From Desulfomonilaceae bacterium (GTDB lineage Bacteria > Desulfobacterota > Desulfomonilia > Desulfomonilales > Desulfomonilaceae), in NCBI GenBank assembly GCA_041662605.1, contig JBAZSD010000029.1, forward strand, positions 1 to 55,480: 55,480 nucleotides of DNA, read 5' to 3'. Made by a program: the position numbers and the translations under genes. The notes under the pieces are model-generated. The model was not told the origin of the DNA, did not search any database, and saw only the letters and a program-made list of their open reading frames with translations. Position 1 is the first letter of the stretch. The number at the start of each line of letters is the position of its first letter. Below, piece by piece: positions 1 through 7,821 of this stretch.

Positions 1-268
1 GGAAAGGATGTTGATATCTGGCTAATCAGCCACGAATCAGCGAAATTGATGCGGAGGCGCATTTGGTGATGAGGATGATGGGCAATAGCATACCATTATA
101 ATCCTCTCGGCGCTCGAATCACTTTATCAATCCTTCGAGCGCTTTTGCTGCGGTAAACTTTGGGACTTTGGTTTCCGGAATGTTGATTTTCTGTTTGGTC
201 TGAGGATTCAAGCCTGTCCGAGCTTGTCAGGACAAGCCTGTTGGGCCAGTTGCCTGTACCTTTAGGCA

Positions 269-865
269 TCAAGTCGTTATAGCGTTTTTCTCTTTACGGT
301 GGGTTTGAATCAGATAAGCGGCAATATACCCGAGAGCGGCGAATAGTGTGGAAACCAGCAGCGCGGCCACCATCCATCTTTCCAAAATTCCAAAATTCAA
401 GTAGAAAAACAATTTCAGCGCCTGGAGAAAATTGCCCGCATCGAGTACAGGCGTCATCGTCTGTCTAAAATCTTCCATCCCCATGACGGTCGAGTGGCCC
501 AGTAATAAGCCTCCAGCGTAATAATATCCATAATAAATCGGTATTACCGTTAAAGGATTAACGATCCACGTGAAAGCAAACGCCATGGGGAAATTGTAGC
601 GTATCATTAGGAGCAACAACCCAAGAGTAGCGGTATGACCTCCAATAGGAATACCTAGAGCTACAAACAGGCCTATCGCCACTCCCCGAGCGTCAAACCA
701 CGGAGGGTTCTTCGAGAAAGACAAAGGATCTACGATGTTTCTTTGAATAAAATCCCGACATCGAAGTAAGCGTCCGCTGATTTGACCAGTTTTTCCAGAG
801 GAACGGGGTTCCTGCGACGGATGTTCCGATTCATCGTTATTCACTATCTTTTTCCCGAGATCCAC
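269..865 (-). CDS. DUF2062 domain membrane protein
   Basis: A 198-residue protein with a hydrophilic N-terminus of about 55 residues and then a run of hydrophobic segments. The stretch from about residue 60 to 130 has the layout of DUF2062: GLFVALGIPIGGH, then a helix, then a W-x-V-N-P-L-T-x-x-P-x-Y-Y block followed by a Gly/Leu-rich helix. DUF2062 proteins are small inner-membrane proteins of unknown biochemical role, sometimes linked to surface polysaccharide genes. It stands alone here, facing left, with no evident partner. The family is recognised with good confidence; the function is not known. Confidence 0.8.
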   Translation of the reverse strand: MDLGKKIVNNDESEHPSQEPRSSGKTGQISGRLLRCRDFIQRNIVDPLSFSKNPPWFDARGVAIGLFVALGIPIGGHTATLGLLLLMIRYNFPMAFAFTWIVNPLTVIPIYYGYYYAGGLLLGHSTVMGMEDFRQTMTPVLDAGNFLQALKLFFYLNFGILERWMVAALLVSTLFAALGYIAAYLIQTHRKEKNAITT

Positions 866-925
866 ATCGTTGGACGCAACTTGTTTCGATTCTCACAAAA
901 ATCTCCGTTACTAAACTTTAGATTC

Positions 926-1237
926 TTAGTGTTCAACAGGTTCAATGAGCAAGTTATCAAGAATCTCAATACATCCTATAACACTCTGAGCGCCCGGGCA
1001 TCCTGCTAGATAAACTTTAAAAGCCTGCCAGGCGTGTTCTTCTTTGTCTCGTGAAATCTTCAGATGGTAATCAACGCGAATCCTGGTGATTTTGAGCACG
1101 CCGTTGACATCCTCGATATCGCCTTCCACATCGGCCCAGTAGATGTCCTTGGGCGAGTCAATCTGTTTTGCGGCCAGGAACCTGGCCAGAGTGCCCATCA
1201 TTCAAGCGGCGATTGCCGTTATCATGTGATCCAGGCC
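926..1237 (-). pseudogene. OsmC-like protein, N-terminus lost, with in-frame UGA at the catalytic Cys position (probable selenoprotein relic)
   Basis: From ATG 1201 to 926 the protein reads as the C-terminal half of an OsmC-family (organic hydroperoxide/thiol reductase) protein: MGTLARFLAAK, then a beta strand region with RIRVDYHLKI and a late CPGAQSVIGCIEI block carrying the resolving-type Cys. The same frame continues upstream of this ATG through one TGA (1202-1204) into GLDHMITAIAA, so the TGA sits where the family has its first catalytic Cys (AxxC-x-x-GTL). A strong hairpin follows the TGA. Further upstream the frame runs into an IS256-like end near 1233 and holds no ATG start, so the N-terminal third is missing and the gene is probably no longer functional. 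Selenocysteine OsmC proteins are known in bacteria; that this is one is inference. Confidence 0.65.
1172..1187 (-). promoter_or_regulatory. SECIS-like hairpin of the OsmC-like gene
   Basis: On the minus strand GGCCAG and CTGGCC form a perfect 6-bp stem closed by the loop GTTC. The loop begins 20 nt after the UGA at 1204-1202 and its first base is G. Bacterial SECIS elements lie directly 3' of the Sec UGA, with the apical loop about 16-37 nt away and a G in its first two positions, so the geometry fits. The sequence is also coding, so the palindrome could be chance. Confidence 0.6.
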
Positions 1238-1412
1238 TATCAGATAGTTTGTGTAAGAAGTCGTTCGTGATATTCTGCAAGGACAGAGGAGATCACGGAC
1301 ATGATCTCAATCAAGGAGATATTAGATGAGTTGTTGGCGGGTTACAAGAACTCGGAGGATCTAACGGGACCGGATGGTATTTTTCAACAGATTAAGAAGG
1401 CATTGATTGGGG
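1233..1412 (+). mobile_element. Left-end remnant of an IS256-family insertion sequence
   Basis: An ORF starting at ATG 1301 (MISIKEILDELLAGY, then an S-E-D-L-x-G-P-D-G-I/L-x-x-Q-x-x-K-A-L-I block) matches the N-terminus of IS256/mutator-type transposases. Similarity stops after about 37 residues near 1412, just before the MFS gene. Upstream, TTTGTGTAAG at 1248-1257 resembles the inner part of IS256-type terminal repeats, which would put the element's outer end near 1233. No catalytic DDE region and no right end are present, so it is a dead stub. It cuts the OsmC-like gene on its left and may have supplied the upstream region of the MFS gene. Confidence 0.6.
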
Positions 1413-1422
1413 CACAAAAACT

Positions 1423-2679
1423 ATGCATAAGGACCAAGCTGTTACCGAGGCGAATAGGTGCATGAGTGGCGCCTTCACCGGCCTATGCACGGTGGGATTT
1501 CTAGCTCGAGCTTCCTATGCTTTAGCAAGGACACCAGTACTCGCTTTGTTCGCAGCCTCCCTTGGGGTTGGTCCGGAGGCCATTGGCTTTGCTGTCGCAA
1601 TCTCTACGGTCACCGGCATATTTTTCAAAATGCCCGCTGGTGTGCTTTCCGAAGTCATAGGCCGGACTCGAACTCTTTTCGTGGGTTTGGCTGTGTTTGC
1701 CGTCGTCCCGTTCGCCTACTTATTCGTTTCCTCTTACGAGGCGCTGGTTGTGGTCCGTTTCTTTCATGGCTTCGCAACGGCGATTTACGGTCCCGTAGTT
1801 ATGGCTGTAGTAATAGGAGTAGCCGGGTCAAAACGGGCTGAAATGCTGTCATGGTTTTCTTCGGTCACTATTATTGGAAATCTTATAGGAGCGCCCTTGG
1901 GCGGGTTCTTGTTGACATGGTTGGCTGCCGGGCAGGAACCGAACCTGACTCACTTCCACATCGTCTACGGAGTTGTGGCTGCCTTGGGGATGTCCTCGCT
2001 CCTTATGGCCCTTTGGGTCATGAAAGGCAAATGGGACCAGCCTAATCATACGAATGGCAAGACACTCTCTGCTGTGTGGAGACAATTTCGGACAGGGATT
2101 ACAGAGATCTTATTCGATCGACGAGTGTTGCTAACCAGCAACATGGAGGGAGTCCAGAACCTCTCCGTCGGCGCCTTGGAGGCGTTCCTTCCAATCTATG
2201 CAGTCATGATCTGCGGATTCTCAGCATTTCAGGCGGGTCTGCTTTGGGGCGCTCAAATTGTCGTTACCATTATTTCTAAGCCCTTGATGGGCAAGTTTTC
2301 TGATCAGCATGGCCGGCAGAATCTGCTGTTCTGGGGGATGTTCGTCTGCGTGGTTCCCTTCGTACTTATTCCGTGGTTTAAGAGCTATACTGTGCTTCTT
2401 TTGCTTTCCGCAATATTCGGATTGGGTGAGGCGATTGTGACATCCTCCGCCGCAGCCCTGGTTGCGGACTTGTGCAAAGATGACAACCTTGGTTCCGCAA
2501 TGGGTACATTCGGCACGATATTCGACGTAGGCCACGCTTCCGGCCCGTTGTTGGCCGGGGTTCTCATCGGGTTCAGCGGTTCAGGATCGGATTACCGTTT
2601 ATCATTCGCAGTTGTCGCGGCTTTAATGGTAATAGCCGCTATTGTCTTTAGATTCGGAGTAAAGCTTGAGTCCAGGTAA
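1423..2679 (+). CDS. Major facilitator superfamily transporter
   Basis: A 418-residue protein with about 12 predicted membrane helices and the MFS loop motif between helices 2 and 3 (G-V-L-S-E-V-I-G-R-T-R) and again in the second half (GKFSDQHGRQ). These motifs identify a drug/proton-antiporter-like MFS member; the substrate cannot be told. ATG 1423 lacks a clear ribosome-binding site and lies about 10 bases from the end of the IS256 stub, so the original 5' end may have been altered. ATG 1462 is an alternative start that keeps all helices. It lies near an arsenic island, but nothing in the sequence ties its substrate to arsenic. Confidence 0.85.
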   Translation: MHKDQAVTEANRCMSGAFTGLCTVGFLARASYALARTPVLALFAASLGVGPEAIGFAVAISTVTGIFFKMPAGVLSEVIGRTRTLFVGLAVFAVVPFAYLFVSSYEALVVVRFFHGFATAIYGPVVMAVVIGVAGSKRAEMLSWFSSVTIIGNLIGAPLGGFLLTWLAAGQEPNLTHFHIVYGVVAALGMSSLLMALWVMKGKWDQPNHTNGKTLSAVWRQFRTGITEILFDRRVLLTSNMEGVQNLSVGALEAFLPIYAVMICGFSAFQAGLLWGAQIVVTIISKPLMGKFSDQHGRQNLLFWGMFVCVVPFVLIPWFKSYTVLLLLSAIFGLGEAIVTSSAAALVADLCKDDNLGSAMGTFGTIFDVGHASGPLLAGVLIGFSGSGSDYRLSFAVVAALMVIAAIVFRFGVKLESR

Positions 2680-3092
2680 TCGGGATCATAAAATTTATGG
2701 TCGTTACAAGTCAAAGCGGAAAAAGCGCATGGGGTCATAGCACAGAGGTAGCGAGGAAAATTTCAAGGCGCCTTCGAATTTTTTAGAAAGGCATGTCAGC
2801 AATCCTGTGTAAAGGTCGTTCGTCTAATTTGTCATGATCTTCAAGTGGTCCGGTTCAAGATCGGCTGTGGTTAAAACCCCTGCAAGCCGTATCGCCGAGC
2901 CAAACTCCCTTGTGACGAGAAGACCATTTTCTCCATAGGACCCGAGGCTGGCCCGCACCCATGCTCTTCGCCAGCATATTTCACCTTTCATTCCTCTGCC
3001 ATTTTGGCGACTCACTGATCGGCTTGGATAAATCAGGGATGTCTGGTCTCCAGAATATTGGCTTACCGAAAGATTTCCACTATGCCACGGTG

Positions 3093-3857
3093 TCAAGTAT
3101 TAGCCAGCGTGCCCCCATCAACGTAAATGCTCTGGCCAGTGATAAATTTCGCGGCATTCGAACATAAGAATAATACTGCGCCAACTATATCATCAGTTTC
3201 AGCTAGCCTACCCTGAGGTATTCGTGCGACAAGCTGTCTTTCGATTTCAGGGTTTGCCCAAATCGGTTCACTGAAATGCGTGCGGGTCATTCCAGGCCCA
3301 ACGGCATTAACCAGAATATTAAGAGGGGCCCACTCACAGGCCATACACATGGTCAGCATTTTTAGCGCCGCCTTGCTGGCCTGATAAGCGCCCATCATTA
3401 TGCCTCCTCGCTCAGCCCCGACCGTGGTAATATTTACGATACGGCCTCCCCCTTGTTTCATCATGACCTTGGCGCATGCCCTTCCTAATAGAAAAACAGC
3501 CTTGACGTTGGTATCAAAAATCTTGTCAAAGCCATCCTCCCTTAGATCTAAAAGAGGCCTGAAGAAACTTCGTGCAGCGTTGTTAATCAATATATCTATC
3601 CTGCCGAACTTGCTGACAGCAGTCTCCACTAATTCTTCGATGTCTTCATTTCGCGTTAGGTCGGTCACCTTGGAGACGGCTTGTCCCCCTCGAGAAGTAA
3701 TGTCGTCAGCAACCTTTTGAATTTCAGACTCGGTCCTGGCGGCAATAATAACCTTGCACCCGGCGTCCGCCAAACCAAGGGCTATTTCACGTCCGATTCC
3801 CTTTCCACCTCCGGTAACAATAGCCACTTTATCAGTTAAGTCTGGGAGATAATCCAT
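3093..3857 (-). CDS. Short-chain dehydrogenase/reductase (FabG-like)
   Basis: A 254-residue classical SDR. The NAD(P)-binding TGGGKGIG motif lies near residues 16-23, followed by the NNAA motif near residue 91 and the YQASK catalytic Tyr-Lys pair near residues 157-161; the C-terminus has the usual G-Q-S-I-Y-V-D-G-G ending. Length and motif spacing match 3-oxoacyl-ACP reductase and related alcohol or glucose dehydrogenases. It is a single gene with no operon partner, so the substrate is unknown. Fold and enzyme class are certain. Confidence 0.9.
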   Translation of the reverse strand: MDYLPDLTDKVAIVTGGGKGIGREIALGLADAGCKVIIAARTESEIQKVADDITSRGGQAVSKVTDLTRNEDIEELVETAVSKFGRIDILINNAARSFFRPLLDLREDGFDKIFDTNVKAVFLLGRACAKVMMKQGGGRIVNITTVGAERGGIMMGAYQASKAALKMLTMCMACEWAPLNILVNAVGPGMTRTHFSEPIWANPEIERQLVARIPQGRLAETDDIVGAVLFLCSNAAKFITGQSIYVDGGTLANT

Positions 3858-4341
3858 GGGTTCGTCCCTCCACGTAGATGTTTAATATTCTCATGAGATA
3901 ACAATATATATAGGGCGCCTACAAAAATCGACCATTTTTCAGCGCATCGTGTATACGGTTTGGGCGTCATGTGTTTTACAGAGCGTATCCCAAAAACAGA
4001 GAAAGTGTTCAGCGACAATTGCAATTGGCAAAGTTCCGGGAAGTGTTTGTCTGTTAGAGATATCCATAATTTATCCATCGAGGGCATGGTAATGGTAGGC
4101 ACGATTTAATGTGATTGAAAAGTCTTGTTCCTCCAAGGAATTTCGAGAAGTTCTTCTGCTCGATCGTGGAGACGCCCATTGGTTCCATCAAAGTTTTTTC
4201 CTTTCAATAGCGACTTTGACAGATCGATACAATTAAACGATGTCGTGTAATTTTGACTTGCGGGAAACGTTTGGAACGCAAAATTGCCCCCATTTCGCAT
4301 CAGGATTGTCGAGAAAGCTCTCACAGCGTTACCATGACTTG
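3858..4341. other. Intergenic stretch, no gene recognised
   Basis: A 484-base gap between the 5' end of the SDR gene and the 3' end of the arsR-arsM fusion. It holds only short open frames on both strands with no recognisable motif and no convincing ribosome-binding site. It should contain the SDR promoter and the 3' end of the arsM transcript; neither a strong terminator hairpin nor a clear promoter was identified. Confidence 0.5.
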
Positions 4342-5556
4342 TCAATGCGACTTCCCCGGCGCAGGTTTCACAGCTTCGATGATGGCAGAGGCGATGTAGG
4401 CTTCGACATTGCGGCCCGGCGCCCATTCACGAATGAATTCGCGACTCTCATCTTTGGGTTGAATTTTTATGCTCTGAAACCCGGATTCGCCAAGCATGGT
4501 CTCCAGTTCGGTAATGGTAGCGGCTCCCCCAATGCAACAGGAGTAAAGAGCCAAGTCGTTCCGAATGGCTTCGGGCAATGGCGCGGTAGCGATCACGTCC
4601 GAAATGGCTAATCGTCCTCCGGGCTTTAGGACCCGGAACGCTTCGCGAAAAACTCTTTGCTTGTCAGGCGAGAGGTTTATAACGCAGTTCGACATGACGA
4701 CGTCCACGCTTGAGTCGGCTATAGGCAAATTTTCGATTTCACCTAAACGAAACTCGACATTCGAGTATTCGTTCGTTCCGGCATGTTCTCTTGCTTTGGC
4801 AACCATTTCCGGGGTCATGTCAACCCCGATTACGCGTCCGGTTTTCCCGACCTGTCCGGCTGCCAAAAAACTGTCGAATCCTGCGCCACTTCCAAGGTCG
4901 AGAACAGTTTCCCCTGGCCGTAAACCAGCTATGGCATGTGGATTGCCACACCCAAGCCCTAATTCCGAGCCTGTTGGAACAGACTGAACATCCTCCGCCG
5001 AATATCCCATCTTCAATGATGAATTAGCCTCGGATACGTTTGAAGGCCCGCAACAACTTCCCGATGGGGCGCAACCGCATCCTGCATTCCCTTCTTTGGC
5101 AATTTGGCCATATTTTTGCCTTACAGACTCCCTTATCTCTGAATCTTGCAGATCTTTCATTTTCGATATCCTTTCGTCGTTTTTAATTATGTTTCCCCCT
5201 ACACTGAGACATTCGTCCTGCTTGAGAGAGGCGGGCATCGAGCACCCGGTAAGCAAGTTCGCCGTGGCGATCACCGTTTCCGGGTCTACCCAGCACAATA
5301 TGTTTTTCCCACGTCTTTCCATTCGTATGAGCCCTGCCTGCCGGAGTTCTCTCATGTGATGAGAAACGGTTGAAGGATCTATCTCAAGGCCCTTGCCGAG
5401 TTCGCTAACACGTTGCCTTAACGCGATATCTGCGCTGCATTTTGTTCCGGGAGGACAGCATGAAACCAAACGCAGAAAGATCCTCAAGCGGTTAGGATTT
5501 GACAACGCTCTAAAGATCTCGGCATAGCCGGCAATGTCGTATCGATAGTTGGACAT
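4342..5556 (-). CDS. arsM: ArsR-ArsM fusion: arsenic-responsive repressor joined to arsenite methyltransferase
   Basis: A 404-residue two-part protein. Residues 1-105 are an ArsR/SmtB winged helix (RALSNPNRLRIFLRLV, then STVSHHMRELRQAGLI) with a Cys cluster at 33, 34 and 40 that could bind As(III). Residues 140-404 are an As(III) S-adenosylmethionine methyltransferase: SAM-binding VLDLGSGAGF at about 218-227, a GCGC and CCG cluster at 160-169, Cys 203, the NCVINLSPDK motif with Cys 291, and the Cys 340/341 pair in YSCCIGG. These are the cysteines ArsM uses to hold As(III). The enzyme makes methylated arsenicals. A fused repressor would let arsenite control its own methylation gene. It is divergent from the arsR pair, and a palindrome covers its start codon. 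Confidence 0.92.
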   Translation of the reverse strand: MSNYRYDIAGYAEIFRALSNPNRLRIFLRLVSCCPPGTKCSADIALRQRVSELGKGLEIDPSTVSHHMRELRQAGLIRMERRGKNILCWVDPETVIATANLLTGCSMPASLKQDECLSVGGNIIKNDERISKMKDLQDSEIRESVRQKYGQIAKEGNAGCGCAPSGSCCGPSNVSEANSSLKMGYSAEDVQSVPTGSELGLGCGNPHAIAGLRPGETVLDLGSGAGFDSFLAAGQVGKTGRVIGVDMTPEMVAKAREHAGTNEYSNVEFRLGEIENLPIADSSVDVVMSNCVINLSPDKQRVFREAFRVLKPGGRLAISDVIATAPLPEAIRNDLALYSCCIGGAATITELETMLGESGFQSIKIQPKDESREFIREWAPGRNVEAYIASAIIEAVKPAPGKSH

Positions 5557-5561
5557 ATGTC
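5552..5561. promoter_or_regulatory. Palindrome over the arsR-arsM start codon, candidate operator
   Basis: GACATATGTC is a perfect 10-bp palindrome overlapping the start codon of the fusion gene. GTTGACAT occurs reading leftwards at 5564-5557 and again rightwards at 5648-5655, and GTAACAG occurs three times as a direct repeat (5567, 5593, 5691) in the same divergent intergenic region. Repeated and dyad elements between divergent arsR genes fit ArsR-type autoregulation, but which element binds which repressor is inference. Confidence 0.4.
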
Positions 5562-5743
5562 AACATGTAACAGGTACGGCAATCCTAGTCAAGTAACAGA
5601 ATTTCGCTTATTAAAATCAAATTATTGGATAGTAAATGAAGAGAACTGTTGACATGAGCGCCGCGCCGTTTTAGTATTTTCCGAAATGGCGTAACAGCCA
5701 TTGCGTTATTTTTGAAAATTTTATGTATGTTATCGAAACTGTC

Positions 5744-5772
5744 TTGACAAACACAATGGCTTGTTTTATTAT
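5744..5772 (+). promoter_or_regulatory. Sigma-70-type promoter of the rightward ars operon
   Basis: TTGACA (5744-5749) is followed after exactly 17 bases by TATTAT (5767-5772), about 30 bases before the ATG at 5803. The -35 box is perfect and the -10 box has one mismatch, so this is a strong housekeeping-type promoter suited to repression by ArsR. Confidence 0.7.
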
Positions 5773-5802
5773 TTGACTAAATGGGAAAATGGAGTAACAT
5801 AT

Positions 5803-6126
5803 ATGAGTCCCCACGAAAACGAACGGCTTCGATTAAAAGCAGAGGTATTCAAGGCCATGGGCCATCCTCTTCGCCTGGGAATTATCGAGTTTCTTCAGCC
5901 AGGTGAAAAGTGTGTCTGTGAAATCGTGGAACAAGTCGGCACAGAAATATCTAATGTGTCAAAACATTTATCTGTACTAAAGAAATCAGGAATCGTCGCA
6001 GACCGCAGGGATGGCCTTAAAATTATGTACAGCTTGACCATGCCGTGCGCTCTGGATTTCGCCAGATGTGTTGAGAATGTGGTAATCAAAAGACTTGAAG
6101 ACCAACGGGCTGTAATGGTCGCATAG
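5803..6126 (+). CDS. arsR: ArsR-family repressor with CVC metal site
   Basis: A 107-residue winged-helix repressor. The EKCVCEIVEQ segment (about residues 35-44) carries the Cys-x-Cys pair that forms the As(III)/Sb(III) site in classical ArsR proteins, and NVSKHLSVLKKSGIV is the DNA-reading helix region. The start at ATG 5803 is chosen because of the GGAG ribosome-binding site about 10 bases upstream and the promoter ending at 5772. It is the first gene of the rightward arsenic operon and probably represses it in the absence of arsenite. Confidence 0.88.
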   Translation: MSPHENERLRLKAEVFKAMGHPLRLGIIEFLQPGEKCVCEIVEQVGTEISNVSKHLSVLKKSGIVADRRDGLKIMYSLTMPCALDFARCVENVVIKRLEDQRAVMVA

Positions 6127-6230
6127 TTTGGGCGATCATTTACCCCATTTAATTACAAAAAATATTTCATCAGGCAATTATGCAATATTTTTTTAACAAT
6201 CATTATTTGATGATTTAAGAAAATACTAAA

Positions 6231-6545
6231 ATGTTGTTAAGAGACAAAGAAAAACTCCAAATGAAAGCAGATGTTTTTAAGGCCATCGGCCAGCCTGTTC
6301 GTTTGGGGATTCTGGAACTTCTTCGCCTGGGAGAAATGCCCGTCGGCCTCATCGCATCCAGATTGGAAACAGATGTATGCGCCATTTCAAAGCATTTGTC
6401 ACTTCTGCGTACGCATGGAATAGTTTCTGGCCGTAAAGAAGGACTAAAAATTTTCTATAAAATTGCCATACCCAATTCATTGGATTTCTTTGACTGCATT
6501 GACGGTCTGGTTGGGCCTAAGCTGCTGGATCGCTACAAGATCTAA
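6231..6545 (+). CDS. Second ArsR-family repressor, lacking the Cys-x-Cys site
   Basis: A 104-residue paralogue of the preceding gene: it shares the KADVFKAIGQPVRLGILELL start, the ISKHLSLLRTHGIVSGRKEGLKI DNA-binding and wing region and a similar C-terminus. Where the first copy has CVC it has PVGLIASRL, with no Cys; only C-terminal-side cysteines remain (DVCAISKH, DCIDG). It has therefore either moved its metal site or answers to another ligand. The ribosome-binding site is weak. It lies 104 bases after the first arsR and before the permeases, so it probably tunes the same operon. Confidence 0.82.
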   Translation: MLLRDKEKLQMKADVFKAIGQPVRLGILELLRLGEMPVGLIASRLETDVCAISKHLSLLRTHGIVSGRKEGLKIFYKIAIPNSLDFFDCIDGLVGPKLLDRYKI

Positions 6546-6634
6546 TTGTGAACCGAATATTGAATTTGAGTGAGCATAGCCAATTGTAATAATTATTGTC
6601 TGGATTCAAGACCCCAAGAGATACGGAGACAACT

Positions 6635-7780
6635 ATGAATACGACTTCACATACCCCAGAGATCGAAAAACAGGATTTGCGAGAACTTGAATTTGAAATC
6701 GGGCCAAACCCTGATGACGTCGTTGCTATCGAGTACGATAGCTTTCGGTCCAAGCTCATTTATCTTTTTTCAGGCACAGTCCTTTTGGCCGCCTGGTGGC
6801 TTGTTTATGAAAACCTGTTGCCCGTTGCCAAATTTCTTACTTATCATGTCTTGCAATTGAGCGAAGGCACACACTTTGGTTCTACAGTCGAGTTCTTTAT
6901 TTTTGAAGTGCCAAAAGTTTTGCTCCTTCTCACACTTATTGTATTCTTTGTAGGCATAATCCGCTCCTTCTTCACTCCGGAACGCACCAGAAGGATTTTG
7001 GCCGGCAACCGTGAGTCGGTAGGACACGTCCTTGCAGGGGCCTTGGGTGTAGTAACTCCCTTTTGCTCCTGTTCGGCAGTGCCGCTTTTCATGGGGTTCC
7101 TCACAGCCGGCGTTCCTCTCGGTGTAACATTCTCCTTCCTCGTCTCGGCGCCCATGGTCAATGAAGTTGCTCTTGTACTTCTTTTCGGCTTGTTCGGCTG
7201 GAAAGTGGCCGGGCTGTACATGGCTACCGGCCTCACTATTGCGCTTATCACCGGTGTCATTATCGGCAGACTCCACATGGAAAAATATCTCGAAGATTGG
7301 GTCATCGAACTGACAGCCGACAAATCCGCAGTAGGACAAATCTCAATAGAAGAAGAACGTTTGAGCTGGAAAGAAAGAATCGGGTTCGGTATCGACGCAG
7401 TAAGAGACATTGTATTGAAGGTCTGGCCGTATGTCGCAATTGGTATTGCTGTCGGCGCGGGCATTCATGGTTATGTGCCCGAGAACTTTCTCGCCGGCAT
7501 CATGGGAAAAGAAGCATGGTGGGCAGTGCCGGTCGCGGTTCTTATAGGTGTGCCCATGTATAGTAACGCAGCGGGTGTAATCCCTATAGTGCAGGCCCTG
7601 CTGTCCAAGGGAGCGGCGTTCGGCACCGTGTTGGCTTTCATGATGGCGGTTATCGCCATATCCACACCGGAAGCGATCATTCTGCGCAAGGTCCTCAAAC
7701 CGAGATTAATAGCTGTTTTCATTGGAGTAGTCACGGTTGGAATTATCCTCGTGGGCTATCTGTTCAACATGGTTCTGTAA
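6635..7780 (+). CDS. Predicted permease, ArsP-like (PF03773 type)
   Basis: A 381-residue membrane protein with about 8-10 helices after a soluble N-terminus of about 45 residues. The hallmark is V-T-P-F-C-S-C-S-A-V-P-L-F, matching the conserved Cys motif of ArsP, an exporter of trivalent methyl- and aromatic arsenicals, and of related PF03773 permeases. The second half repeats the Gly-rich helix pattern (YSNAAGVIPIVQALLSKG). The start at ATG 6635 has GGAG upstream. The position beside an arsenite methyltransferase supports export of methylarsenite, but the wider family has other members and the substrate is inferred. Confidence 0.78.
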   Translation: MNTTSHTPEIEKQDLRELEFEIGPNPDDVVAIEYDSFRSKLIYLFSGTVLLAAWWLVYENLLPVAKFLTYHVLQLSEGTHFGSTVEFFIFEVPKVLLLLTLIVFFVGIIRSFFTPERTRRILAGNRESVGHVLAGALGVVTPFCSCSAVPLFMGFLTAGVPLGVTFSFLVSAPMVNEVALVLLFGLFGWKVAGLYMATGLTIALITGVIIGRLHMEKYLEDWVIELTADKSAVGQISIEEERLSWKERIGFGIDAVRDIVLKVWPYVAIGIAVGAGIHGYVPENFLAGIMGKEAWWAVPVAVLIGVPMYSNAAGVIPIVQALLSKGAAFGTVLAFMMAVIAISTPEAIILRKVLKPRLIAVFIGVVTVGIILVGYLFNMVL

Positions 7781-7821
7781 TTCTACGCCTCCTGGGACAT
7801 TAGACTGGAGAAACCATAAAA

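Noticed and set aside
200..245. CTTGTC-AG-GACAAG hairpin left of the DUF2062 gene
   Set aside because: A 6-bp stem with a two-base loop and no T tract or conserved context. It may end the DUF2062 transcript, but it is too weak to call a terminator.
2824..3096. A 90-codon minus-strand frame after the SDR gene with a plausible tail (ASLGSYGENGLLVTREFGSA)
   Set aside because: No family match, no start signal, and another frame also looks protein-like upstream. It may be the end of a decayed gene, but it cannot be supported.
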